A DNA stretch of 32,500 nt from positions 1,103,701 through 1,136,200 of the forward strand of contig NC_006685.1 in assembly GCF_000091045.1 (NCBI RefSeq), read 5' to 3'. This DNA comes from Cryptococcus deneoformans JEC21. Lineage: Eukaryota; Basidiomycota; Tremellomycetes; Tremellales; Cryptococcaceae. This document shows positions 1 to 9,696 of this stretch, piece after piece. Every line of letters begins with the position of its first letter. The stretch's first letter is position 1. Position numbers and translations under genes: made by a program. Under the pieces are notes generated by a model that did no database searches, had not been told where the DNA came from, and saw nothing but the letters and a program-made list of their open reading frames with translations.

Positions 1-2747
1 ATGGGTGAGAGAGTTAGGCCCTGTGGACGAGGCCGGTGAGAGCAGATTAACCGGGAGTGAAGAAAGTGTAGATGTTTTTGCGGGGATGGAAAGTCTACCA
101 AATCATCTTGAGGACCCAAGCGGAAGCAGTGGTCAGATGCCGACTACCCACCGCCTGGACGAGTCCTTGCGCGAACATGAACAAGAAATTCAAGAGAATG
201 CCGATGACGAGCAAAGCGGGGTTGAACGGCACGACACGAGAAGCTCTGTTTCCATCACAAGCCACAAGGACGACAATAGAGTTGAAGACTGCCCCGACTT
301 GAGTTCTATTGAGCCAGAAGCGGAAGCTATCTCTGAGCCTGTACGTATCGAGGAATTCAAGAAACGATCAACCTCTTTGTCAGTGACAAGTGCATCTCAT
401 GAAGGTACAATACATATTATGCCTTCTGCACCATTATTAATGACTCCCACACCTTCCGCTTTTGCCCGAAACCCCATTCGATCAGCTCTCCGCAACGCGG
501 CAACGCCTGGAGATAAGCCCAAAAAGCGTCAAGGGTGGTCTGACGAGACGACTCCAGGGCTTATTGCACGCGGCACCACCCCTGCCAGTAGCGGCAAACG
601 CAGTGTCAGCTTTTCTGATGGAAAGAAGACTGGCAAAATCATTGATCTGGATGTGGAGATGCGAACGACAAGGTGGCAAACATCTGCAAAGGAAGAATGC
701 GCCGATATATTCAAGAGAGAGTCGACTGATAGCGACAGAAGCTTCTTACCCAGTGCCAGGACAAGAAGAATTCAAGGCCTCCTGGATGACATGGGAGAAC
801 TGAGTAAGTCTATTGATGTACTGATTGCCCAGCCAGATCACTTACATTTCTACTTTAGCTTTGAATGACGAAACACCTTGTAAACCTTCATCGCGACAGA
901 TTGAGGATACTGATCGTCCGTTTTCTCGGGCATCGTTAACCAGCTCACCTGACTCCCATTCAACTATTCCCACTCGCTCTCCTCATGTGTGTCGCTCTTC
1001 CACTTATCCTTCTCGCCATGCTGGGAATGCAACTTTCCTTACGGAGTGTTCCTTTGGGATCGCCCATGATAAGCTAGTAGAGATCATTACAGACATCGAG
1101 CCTTTCAACCCCCATTGGGACCAGTTGAAAATGATTGATTTGAGGGGCAAAAAGGCGGATAGTGTAGCCAGATTAAAGGAATTCTTGCCTAATTTGGACG
1201 AAATCAACTTGTACGTGAAAGCATGACCTTGTGGGGTGAGGGCCAAAACTTACTCATTTCTGTATCAACAGAGATGACAATGCGATTGGATATCTAAGTG
1301 GCATACCCACGACAGTACGAACTTTACATGTTGCCGGTAATCTGTTGACCAGTTTGACTGCTGTAAATCATTTAAGAAATTTGCAGTATTTGGATATTTC
1401 TAGAAACAAACTCGACAGCGTTGCCCGTAAGTCTACTTACTGCCGTTTATAGTACTCGAGCTGATTCTAATCGTAGAACTCGGTTGCCTCATTCATCTCC
1501 GAGAACTCAAGGTGGATGATAATGCCATTTGCGATCTTGAAGGTATCATGGAAATGGATTGTCTAATTAAGTTGAGCTGTGTCAACAACAAACTGGATAT
1601 GCTGGATCTATCGGCCGCCAAGTGGTCAAAACTGGAGAGTTTGAACTTGAGTAATAATAACATTTCCATCATCAAAGACTTACACAGGCTGAGCTCTGTC
1701 GCTTCTATCAATCTCGGTACGTCACCGAGTTATCCGAAAGTCACTTGTAGTACTCCTTCAAGCTAATGAGTTCGCTACAGAGGGAAACAGACTGTGTACC
1801 CTCACTCCTCAGATACCAATGCCAAGCGTTAGGATCTTACGATTCAGCGATAACCACATTGCGTCCTTTGATATATCTCTTTTCCCTAAGATACGAACAC
1901 TTTACGCCGATAATAATCTTCTTTCACACCTGGGCCGGTCAGAGCACTCTTCTCCGAGTCGTTTGGAGAATCTCTCACTTCGTAATCAACGCACTGCCCC
2001 TCTTCACCTCACTTATATTGATTTGGAAAATGTCCGGCGACTATACATCTCGGGGAACGCCTTAACGGAAGATTTCTTCCCATCTCGACCACTCTATTCC
2101 CTCGTTTATCTAGAAGCAGCTGCTTGCAAGATGAGTCAATGGCCGCAGGATTTTGCTATTAATGCGCCTCACTTGAAGATGCTCAATTTAAACTACAATT
2201 ATTTCACCGACCTTAATGGCGTGAAGGGGATGAACAACATGAGAAAGTTGACACTGGTTGGTGGGAGGCTTGGTGGAGAGGAGGCTGGAAAAGGAGATGG
2301 TAGGGATGTCATGGCCGGGCTGAGAGGTTTACGGAATCTAGAAGAGCTCGATTTAAGGTATGTAACTCGATTCCGAATCCCGGTAAATATGGCTCTTCTC
2401 ACCAATCATTCAGGATGAACCCTTTCACATTGAGTTACTACTTCCCCTTGCTGCTTCCTTCGTCATCTCCCTCTTCAGTGCTTGATCCTTCAACTCCAAC
2501 AAGAAACAACGAAGATCGCAACAGAATGGATCAGCCATTGGCAGTCGCACCGGCAGCGTGGTCTACATACGACACCAGATTCAGGAAGAACCTTCCCGAC
2601 GAGTGGTATTCAAAACGACTTGTCTATCGTGGACTTATAATGCAGAACTGTATAAAGATGCGGAAACTAGATGGCATTGTGGTGGAGGACGGAGAGAGAA
2701 AGAGAGCAAACCAGCTCTTGGAAGCTGCTCTTGGTATTCGGAAATAG
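1..2747 (+). CDS. NUD1: Nud1/Cdc11-like leucine-rich-repeat SPB scaffold (5' partial)
   Basis: Exons as read: 1(open)-803, 859-1210, 1272-1426, 1477-1716, 1781-2357, 2414-2747. They give about 819 residues; the frame is open at the left edge, so the start is missing. The visible N-terminal half (about 350 residues) is Ser/Thr/Pro-rich and looks disordered. It holds the stretch PIRSALRNAATPG and the motif KRSVSF. The C-terminal half is a leucine-rich-repeat array with repeats such as LRNLQYLDISRNKLDSV and LESLNLSNNNISII. It ends in a tail containing YRGLIMQNCIKMRKLDGI, which resembles the conserved end of Cdc11/Nud1. Family knowledge: Nud1 (budding yeast) and Cdc11 (fission yeast) anchor mitotic-exit or septation-initiation kinases at the spindle pole body. 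An LRR protein of another family is the alternative, but the disordered N-terminus plus this LRR tail fits Nud1/Cdc11 best. The gene converges on the reductase gene, 229 bp away. Confidence 0.82.
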
Positions 2748-2976
2748 CAAAAACTCTACTACTTGGTTCACTTAGTTCTGGTATGATTTTTGTAATTTGC
2801 GGTTTTGACGACTCGATGATAGTCTGCCATGCGCTATGCATGCTTGTTTCCAACGTTGATAAGATGAATTCTGGAACTACTGCACCACGCAATAACAATG
2901 GCTGCATATTCAATCCAAGGCGTGTTAATGTATTCTTCGCTCTACAGTATTTTCAACCAATTCTTAACTAGGCGGT

Positions 2977-4087
2977 CTAATGATCTGACTTTTCCCTAGT
3001 GCTGGGGACGGAAGGAAGGTCCGGGTTGGGGAAGTCCTCAGTCATGTGTTCCTGCGATGCAATGATCAGCTACAGACCTCGCCAGTGTATCAGGTGGCTG
3101 ATAACTCACAATATAGTACCTGTAGTGATGGCTTCGGCCGATCTTCTCAATTTCTTCCATCTCTTCGGCGGTCAAATCGGGCAAATGTTCCACATCCGCA
3201 AGCCCTTTGATCCTCTGCTCATTCTTGGAAGTCGTGACAGCTACGACCCCCTTCTGACGAGTCCAGAGGAGAAGTACGGTAGTAGAGTCCAACTTTTGAC
3301 CGTTGTCCTTGGAAATACGTTGGGCAATGCGCTCAAGAACAGGCTTAAGAGGCCCACCGTCGGGATGACGGAGTACCGGAGTCAGTGGGCCGAAAGCTTC
3401 AATTAGGATACCATGCTCAGCAGCAATCTTGAGGACCGGTTCGAGGTGTACAAGTACGTAAGGGTGATATTCAAGCTCTGCAATCCACATCAGCCTTTGT
3501 CTTATACTCATAGGTAGCGTATTTCGGGTGACTTACGGTTGGCAACAGGCTTAATTCGTGCAACCCTTAGGATAGCCTCCAGATCTTGAGGTCTGAAGTT
3601 GCTTACTCCCAAACTCACACCTTCCAAAGTACCGTCAAGAACGAGATCCTCAAGATATGTCCAAAATTGAGAGATGTTACCATCCTGCACAATAAAAGGG
3701 TTGTGGATGAGCAAGAGGTCAGGTTTGGTTTGGAGTCGAGCAATGGATGCCAAGACATTCTTCCGGATAGCTTCTTTATCGGTCGGGATCTTGTCGGAAA
3801 CTGGTACATATATAGTCAGTCAAGTCTCTCCTGGTGCGCCCCAGAAACTCACTCTTTGTGGTAATCCAGACGTCCTCTCTCTTGAGACCAGAAGCTCTGA
3901 AGGACTCGCCTGTGGCTTCCTCAGTATCGTAACCCTGAGCGGTATCGATGTGGCGGATGCCAGATTTCAATGCGTGAATACCCGCGCCAATAGCGAGCTG
4001 CAGTTCTTTGCCGATACCACCGGTGCCGCTTCCCCATGCGAGGAAAGGGATATCTTTGCCATCAGAGAGTTTGAAGGTGAGGGTCAT
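2977..4087 (-). CDS. Aldo/keto reductase
   Basis: Exons, in transcript order: 4087-3853, 3800-3537, 3477-3110, 3051-2977; 313 residues, normal for the AKR superfamily. These enzymes reduce aldehydes or ketones with NAD(P)H in the cytosol. All four catalytic residues are visible: Asp48 and Tyr53 in HIDTAQGYDTE, Lys78 in VWITTK, and His111 in LLLIHNPF. The NQ-EYHP-type motif is created exactly by joining exons 2 and 3 (VANQLEYHPY), which supports those borders. The start chosen is MTLTFKLSDG; a longer open frame upstream lacks family similarity. The last intron (3052-3109) is inferred from a strong GTGAGT donor and gives a tail ending STREKSDH. Without it the frame ends at 3038. A TATA-like palindrome lies 52-63 bp upstream. 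Substrate cannot be told; it resembles fungal xylose/aldehyde reductase relatives. Confidence 0.9.
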
Positions 4088-4138
4088 TATTGCGAAGTAT
4101 GAGAACGGGGGTACGAATGGATAATGAGTGTTGCTGGA

Positions 4139-4150
4139 TGTATATATACA
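4139..4150 (-). promoter_or_regulatory. TATA-like palindrome upstream of the aldo/keto reductase
   Basis: The 12-bp palindrome TGTATATATACA lies 52-63 bp upstream of the reductase start codon at 4087. Its position fits a core promoter element with a short leader. This is inference from sequence and spacing only. Confidence 0.4.
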
Positions 4151-5753
4151 GGCACTCACCTGCCTATGGCGTGACGCTTACATAAATAAGTCCCGATTCG
4201 TCGGACATGTCCGTCTGCGCGGATTACTAATAATTATTATTATTTGATCGAGTCAGCAGCGACCGGATCAAGCTGCCGGTCAGGAGGGATCCGAGGCACG
4301 CCTGCCCTTTTCCATCTTCACTGTGTGCGTGCTTGCATATTCGCTTTTCGGTTCGAACGTAACGGAATATCCATCTCCACCTCGGACAAGACCCGATTTA
4401 GGATATCCACCTCAGCTGAAATTATCGTACGCGTTGTGGACAACTTTGAACTCTTTCTACCGCCGACGAATTCATCAAGAGGTGGATCCGTTTGACTTGT
4501 CGATTAGAACATCGATAATCAAACCCTAAAGATACATACCTGTGTGCGTTGACAGTGGATGTTTTGTACGGCCCATACGGCCCGCAGAAGAACAAGTAAA
4601 AGATTAGATTATGACGATGGAAGGTTTTTCCTGAGTGACGATGGCAGGAGATAACTGATACGATAAGATTTCTTCCACATCATTTGTTTTCGGCTCTCTT
4701 CTTGGTGGGCAGCGGATATGTTAACGGGAAAAAAGCCGAAATGCGCCCACCGTATGCCGGGAAAACTGCATTAAAATCTTACATAACGATGGATATCGGG
4801 TTTTTTGGTGAGACCTCGTGATCTGCAGCAGCATATCGGTGGATTATTTCAATATGCCCCGATTGTAAGTAGCATATCGAGAATCCGCCGAAATGCTATG
4901 CCTAGAGAAGGGCAGAAACGGGCATGTTTTATTTAGTAAGCTTTTGGCTTCTTTCCAGTATTCGATCCCATCAACAAACAACAGCCACCAATCTCATGCT
5001 GACATGTGGCACACAGTGAGGGTCAATTGCTGGGGTGTCTACCAATCGTCACGTACATATTTCGTGAGCCGCCTCCAATTACGAATGCCTGTCTCGAGGT
5101 TCAACTGATTGATTCTTAGTCTCAGCAGATGAACTAGGAGGAACATATGAGTACGTTTCAAATATGGATTTCTTGTTTTTCATGGCTAATTCTACTAATT
5201 CCAATTTTTTTCAATTTTGATTCCGTTTCCTAGTTTTGGAGCGCCAAAAAACAAGAAACCCATGATTTGCACCGTTCTAGTTCTTCTTTCCGATTCTAAT
5301 CCTAGTTTTTCGGGGAAAATGCAAATAAATTCATGCCTCAAATATTCATGTCTGCATGTTGAGGTCTTACGTCATGTTCGACAAGATATCGACAACGGAC
5401 ACATCATTTCTTTCCACAAAAAGCACAACTTTGCAAGTCCGCAAAATGGATAAATATGAATCCCTTGCCACCCTATTCCACACTCATACCCCTGTCAATC
5501 AAACCTTGCTAAGTACTGAGAGAAACTTCTTGCATGTAGTCAACTTGAACATCCAGGAAGCGAAGGCAACATGAGCCATTGTACCAGGAGGCGAGGACCA
5601 GGCCAGAAGCAGCTGAATAAAATCTGACGCTTCAAATTTGAGTTGGGATATATCGCTGGGCATTTGCAGGGAATGGCGGCTGCTGGAGGTACTGAAGATA
5701 CCATTGGATGGTAAAATACGTGAGCAAGGAAAGATGAACTATCGTGACTTGGT

Positions 5754-5768
5754 CGCGACGCGACGCGA
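5754..5768. repeat. Tandem CGCGA triplet repeat
   Basis: Three perfect head-to-tail copies of CGCGA. The junctions create two ACGCGA words, similar to the MluI cell-cycle box core ACGCG bound by MBF-type factors. The function is unknown and chance occurrence is possible. Confidence 0.5.
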
Positions 5769-5792
5769 TGAAGGTATGCAAGATTCTTAATT

Positions 5793-5809
5793 ATCATAAT
5801 TATTATGAT
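5793..5809. repeat. 8-bp inverted repeat with 1-nt spacer
   Basis: ATCATAAT and ATTATGAT are exact reverse complements separated by one T, within an AT-rich stretch. It could be a dimeric factor site or simple AT-rich structure; no loop or U-tract suggests an RNA terminator. Confidence 0.5.
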
Positions 5810-6027
5810 TTAGCAAGATATGAAGAGAAAATAGTAGAAAATCCATATTTGAAGTACGTGACGCATGATTTTGGGTGGCAGTTGCTAATAATTTTCGAGC
5901 TGCTGCTAAATAATTATTCCTCTGATTTGCGGCCATCGCCACTATCGTTCATCATCATGATAATTAAGATAATTAAGAATTTTGCACACCACTGTCGATG
6001 GGCTTGTGTCGAGCCTACTATCGCTGC

Positions 6028-6047
6028 ATATCGGGCGATTCCGATAT
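6028..6047. promoter_or_regulatory. CGG-N6-CCG inverted repeat upstream of the Zn2Cys6 gene
   Basis: ATATCGG and CCGATAT form perfect 7-bp arms around a 6-nt spacer (GCGATT), about 180 bp upstream of the regulator's start codon. Zn2Cys6 dimers commonly bind inverted CGG triplets with a fixed spacer, so the site could be autoregulatory. The core ATATCGG also occurs at 4793 and 4833. The assignment to this factor is inference. Confidence 0.45.
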
Positions 6048-6229
6048 GTGGCCGCGCACACAACAGTCTCCTGATGGCTCCTTTCGAGAGTTAGTAACTG
6101 CTCTCATCGATCATCAACACAATCCGCCCAGTGACAATAAAAAAAACAATTAATTCCGCTTCAGACGTTGACAACAACTGCAGAGTCACATCAATCAAGC
6201 ACCTCGGTACCTGTGATCCTCATAGGATT

Positions 6230-9200
6230 ATGCCCGAGCATGCTCCTTTGTCAATGTCTGGTCAATCTGACTCAATTGCCTCTTCTCAACAAGAGCGATC
6301 TCGGGCTTTTGAGCCAAGTGATTTAGCTACTGCAAACGACGAGGCTCCATTACGCCTCAACCCGGGATTCACGCAACGTACCACTGTCTTGGAAATACTG
6401 AATGCAAGACAGCCACCTAGCTGTGATGCTTGCAGGACGCGGAAGCTAGGGTGTTCAGGAAGGCCTTCATCTATAGAAATTACGACAGAAGGCTTAGCGG
6501 CCTCTCCCTGTAACGTAAGTCATCCCGCGTCATTCTGAGATGTTTTCTGCTTGATTAATGGTATGACGCTTCCATATATAAATAGCACTGTCGCGAATGG
6601 AATCTGGAATGTTCGTACACATACAAGCGCAAACGCAGGGGACGTAAGAACAAGGCAGTTGAACAGTTAGCCGTCCAGCAGAAAGCAAGGAAGCTATCCC
6701 AAGCTACGAGGCCCTCTGCGACAACACAATTGGACGATCAAGCAGGGGATGCCAGAGATCATGCAGAATCCTCGAGCGTTGGCTATCCAATAGATCATAA
6801 TTTATCTACACAATACAATTCAGTTTCTGTCGTAGGGCCCAGTAGTAATATCGGCACCTGCCATGTGAGTGATAAGGGGCGTGTCAAGCAATTGCGCAGG
6901 GGACTTACTTGCAGCCATTCCCGCATAGCAACGACCACCCAATCTGCCATCTCATGTTCAGGCGAGAGCTGATCGTCCCATCCCTTGGTATTCACATCCT
7001 AGCGTTCCCAGCCAATCTGCAATACTTGGGGATATAGGTCTCAATAGAAGTACACTTACTTCTGACGACCGAGGTACAAACTCTCACATTCAGCAGCCAG
7101 CCGTCCACTTGTCTATTGATCACCATGAGAACATTGCAGAGGCCCATATTACTCCTCCAGATGTTGGTGCTTCTCCATACCATGGTGTATCACCTTCGAC
7201 TACCCTCTCTAACGTTTCGCTACCGATATCCACAAATATCGAGTCAGTTTTGCCTCGACACTTGGCTTTGCATATCATCAGTTTGTACTTTGAACATGTG
7301 GGCAATTTTATCCCGTTCTGTCAAACCCATTAGCTAATCCGAGCTGCAGGTATACTGCATCATCCCCGTCATCCATTACCCATCCTTCGAAAAGGATCTT
7401 TCCGCTTATGAAGAGCTGAGAAGGCCCACATTTTTCGCGTTGATCATGTCAATCATTGCAGCTACCCTTATTCACGTGAGTAGTTGTTTATCTATAAATA
7501 TGAAGGCTCGCTACATGGACTGATGTCATTGACTGCCGGCAGCTGCCAAAATCATACTTCCCAATTCCAGCGCACAAGGTGCGGTCCTTATCAGATCGGT
7601 GCCTCAAGGCTTGCTGCGCTGTGACGAAGAGCGAAATGGACAACTGCGACGTCGACCTAATCTGCATAAAGTACTTTCTATTTGTCGTGCATAATGTGAG
7701 TCAGTGTTGCACAAGGCGGCTCTGGCTAACAATCATCCAAACTTCCATAGAAACATGGCAATATCGGTCTTGAAGCTTCGACATTTGGAGAGGCACAATA
7801 CCTTGCTGTCACTATGGGACTGCATCGTGAAGATGTATGTACCATTTTATTTCTTCCAAGTCGATATCGGCTCTAATCCGTTTTCAGACGTACTGTGATT
7901 TGGATCCCATTAATGCGGAGCGCGGACGACGAGTGTGGTTTTTGATATACAACGCAGATAAGTTTGAAGCCGTGTCAAGGCAAAAACCCGTGCTGTTGCG
8001 TGTGGATGAGTTTATGGGGCCAGAATCGACGGAATTTCCAGCCGAGGTGTAAGTTAGTAGTTGTATGGCCTTGCAGTTGGTGATGATGGGACTGATGGGC
8101 CATGGTTGATTTAGAGATGACGAGTCCATTACTTCGGAAGGTATCCTTCCTAGTCGTACACCTGCGCCTCTGATAGCAGGGTTCAATACGCTTACACGTA
8201 TAGTCACGTTTGTCACTTTTTCGACCAGGGCTGTTTTGCTCTTCTGATTTGCGACTTGTAGTGTGCTTGGGGACATATTAATATCAGAGAGAGACCTCCG
8301 CCGCCAACAGATCACAGATCCGGAGAACCTTCTTTCGGCATTGAGAGAGATGCGCAAACTAGGGCAAAGGATTCGTTACATCTCGGACACCCTCCCCAGG
8401 CCCTTTCAACTTGAAGCGGACCAGGGAAACTCACTGTACGTCAACCATCCATTGTCACTAGATTGCTTATGAGCTCGTGCCTGCGATAGACCCGAACCTG
8501 GATGGGAAGACGCAGTCAGAGGCGAGCTTGATATGTTTTTTTCGGACCCATTGCCTCCAGAGACAGCGAAGGATGGCTATCTGGTGCTCAAAGGAAACAT
8601 ACACGTGACTCTAGCGATGACAAGGCTGCGTTTGATGTCAGTTTTCAAAATGTGCCTGCCGGGAGCGTAACAGCTGACGACTTAATTGTAGCCTTCTTAG
8701 AGAAAACCTGCTAAACTGCAGTGGGCAACCGGGCACATCCAGTAGGAATGGTACATTATACATTCTGTTGCGAGGCAACGTTGACATCCGGCTGACAATT
8801 ACTTAGCGGCGGAGCTGGTAGCCGCTGATATAGGCGAAAACACAGTGAATTGGAGGCAATCCGTGTATCAAGATCTATATAATGTTGTTCATTGGTGAGT
8901 TTATTTTTTTAAGCTAAATATCTGAACGTTTTTGGCTGAACCGGTGTACGTTTAGTCTTCCTATCCGGGCAGTAAGTACCTAACTCACACCTTTTGCTCA
9001 AAAAAGAAAATAACTCAGCACTTGTTGTAGCTGGCGGCAAATGGACCATCCCTTGTTACAAAGATCCGAGTTGTGGCGGTCACCCTGTTGGATACCTTAC
9101 AGGCGCAGGATGAAGCGATAGATCCAAACATACAGGGAATGACGACATATTTATTAAGTAGGTATTTCAAAAACATGGCGCAGATATCTTAATATTCAAG

Positions 9201-9298
9201 CCATTGGTGGCAGTGACTTTTACTGATGATCCTTGTCTGTCTGAATTGCAGGTTTTTTAGACATTATGTCTTCCATTGAAAGCCAGTTTGCAGATTGA
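6230..9298 (+). CDS. Zn(II)2Cys6 fungal transcription factor with middle homology domain
   Basis: Fifteen exons: 6230-6514, 6586-6864, 6929-7297, 7350-7475, 7543-7695, 7751-7834, 7888-8048, 8115-8207, 8262-8435, 8490-8636, 8692-8750, 8807-8894, 8956-8971, 9031-9157, 9252-9298; 735 residues. The zinc cluster uses Cys65, 68, 75, 94, 97 and 104, followed by the basic stretch KRKRRGRKNK. It binds DNA in the nucleus as a regulator; its targets are unknown. The fungal-specific regulatory domain (PF04082 type) starts near residue 300 with LYFEHVYCIIPVIHYPSF and includes FGEAQYLAVTMGLHRED and ERGRRVWFLIYNADKFEAVS. The start is the first ATG in the open frame, since the frame reaches further up only through non-ATG codons. 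Donors such as GTGGGC (7298) and GTTTGT (8208) are weak but required by frame and conserved motifs. One exon is only 16 nt. Specific orthology is not claimed. Confidence 0.88.
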
Positions 9299-9696
9299 AG
9301 GCATTTTATCCATTAAATATTGCTTGATTATAGTGTTATTTATTTCCTATTTGTACGGGAGCGTAATTGTTGTAGCTATTTGTTTGCCGTTCCCTGCGAT
9401 GCTATTGAATCATTGCATTGAGTGTTTAGAACGTCGGCTGAGGGGCAGAGCTTTGGATGGCCGGACTTTATTATAAACATCGATATAAACGTCAGTGGGC
9501 AGAAGACACTATCCGTTGTTTATATGGTTGTCTGAAAGGAAAAATATTAATTTGTCGCGTATTTTATTTTGATTTTCCCATTTCTCGCGGGGTGTGGGTC
9601 AACAACGAACGAGGCGTTGTATTGTTTGCCATCCAACGTGCAACGCTCTTGTTCAATAACTCTCTCCTTCATTCCCTCTCTCGCCTCCCTCACACA
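9299..9696. other. Intergenic spacer between two same-strand genes
   Basis: Holds the 3' end of the transcription factor gene and the promoter of the Ppc89-like gene. Two TATA-like words (TTATAAAC and ATATAAAC, around 9470-9489) lie about 210-230 bp before the next start codon, followed by a pyrimidine-rich stretch just before it (9655-9695). Nothing else is recognised. Confidence 0.4.

Larger units (their letters stand above)
4160..6027. other. Long gene-poor intergenic region between divergent genes
   Basis: No convincing gene was found on either strand. Open frames are short, lack family similarity and do not join through plausible introns. The region separates the leftward reductase from the rightward Zn2Cys6 gene and probably holds both promoters. 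Visible structure: an AT run near 4226-4243, the core ATATCGG at 4793-4799 and 4833-4839 (and again at 6028), three tandem CGCGA units at 5754-5768, a near-perfect hairpin at 5793-5809, and two tandem copies of GATAATTAA around 5959-5976. The length is unusual here, since other spacers outside 12279-14284 are about 200-500 bp. A non-coding transcript or long upstream leader is possible but not shown. Confidence 0.6.

Noticed and set aside
4350..4358. GGTTCGAAC, resembling a tRNA B-box
   Set aside because: The following bases do not complete GGTTCGANTCC, and no acceptor stem or A-box fits around it.
7884..8357. 157-codon minus-strand open frame
   Set aside because: It lies antisense to exons 7-9 of the transcription factor, has no family similarity, and the plus strand is clearly coding with conserved motifs.
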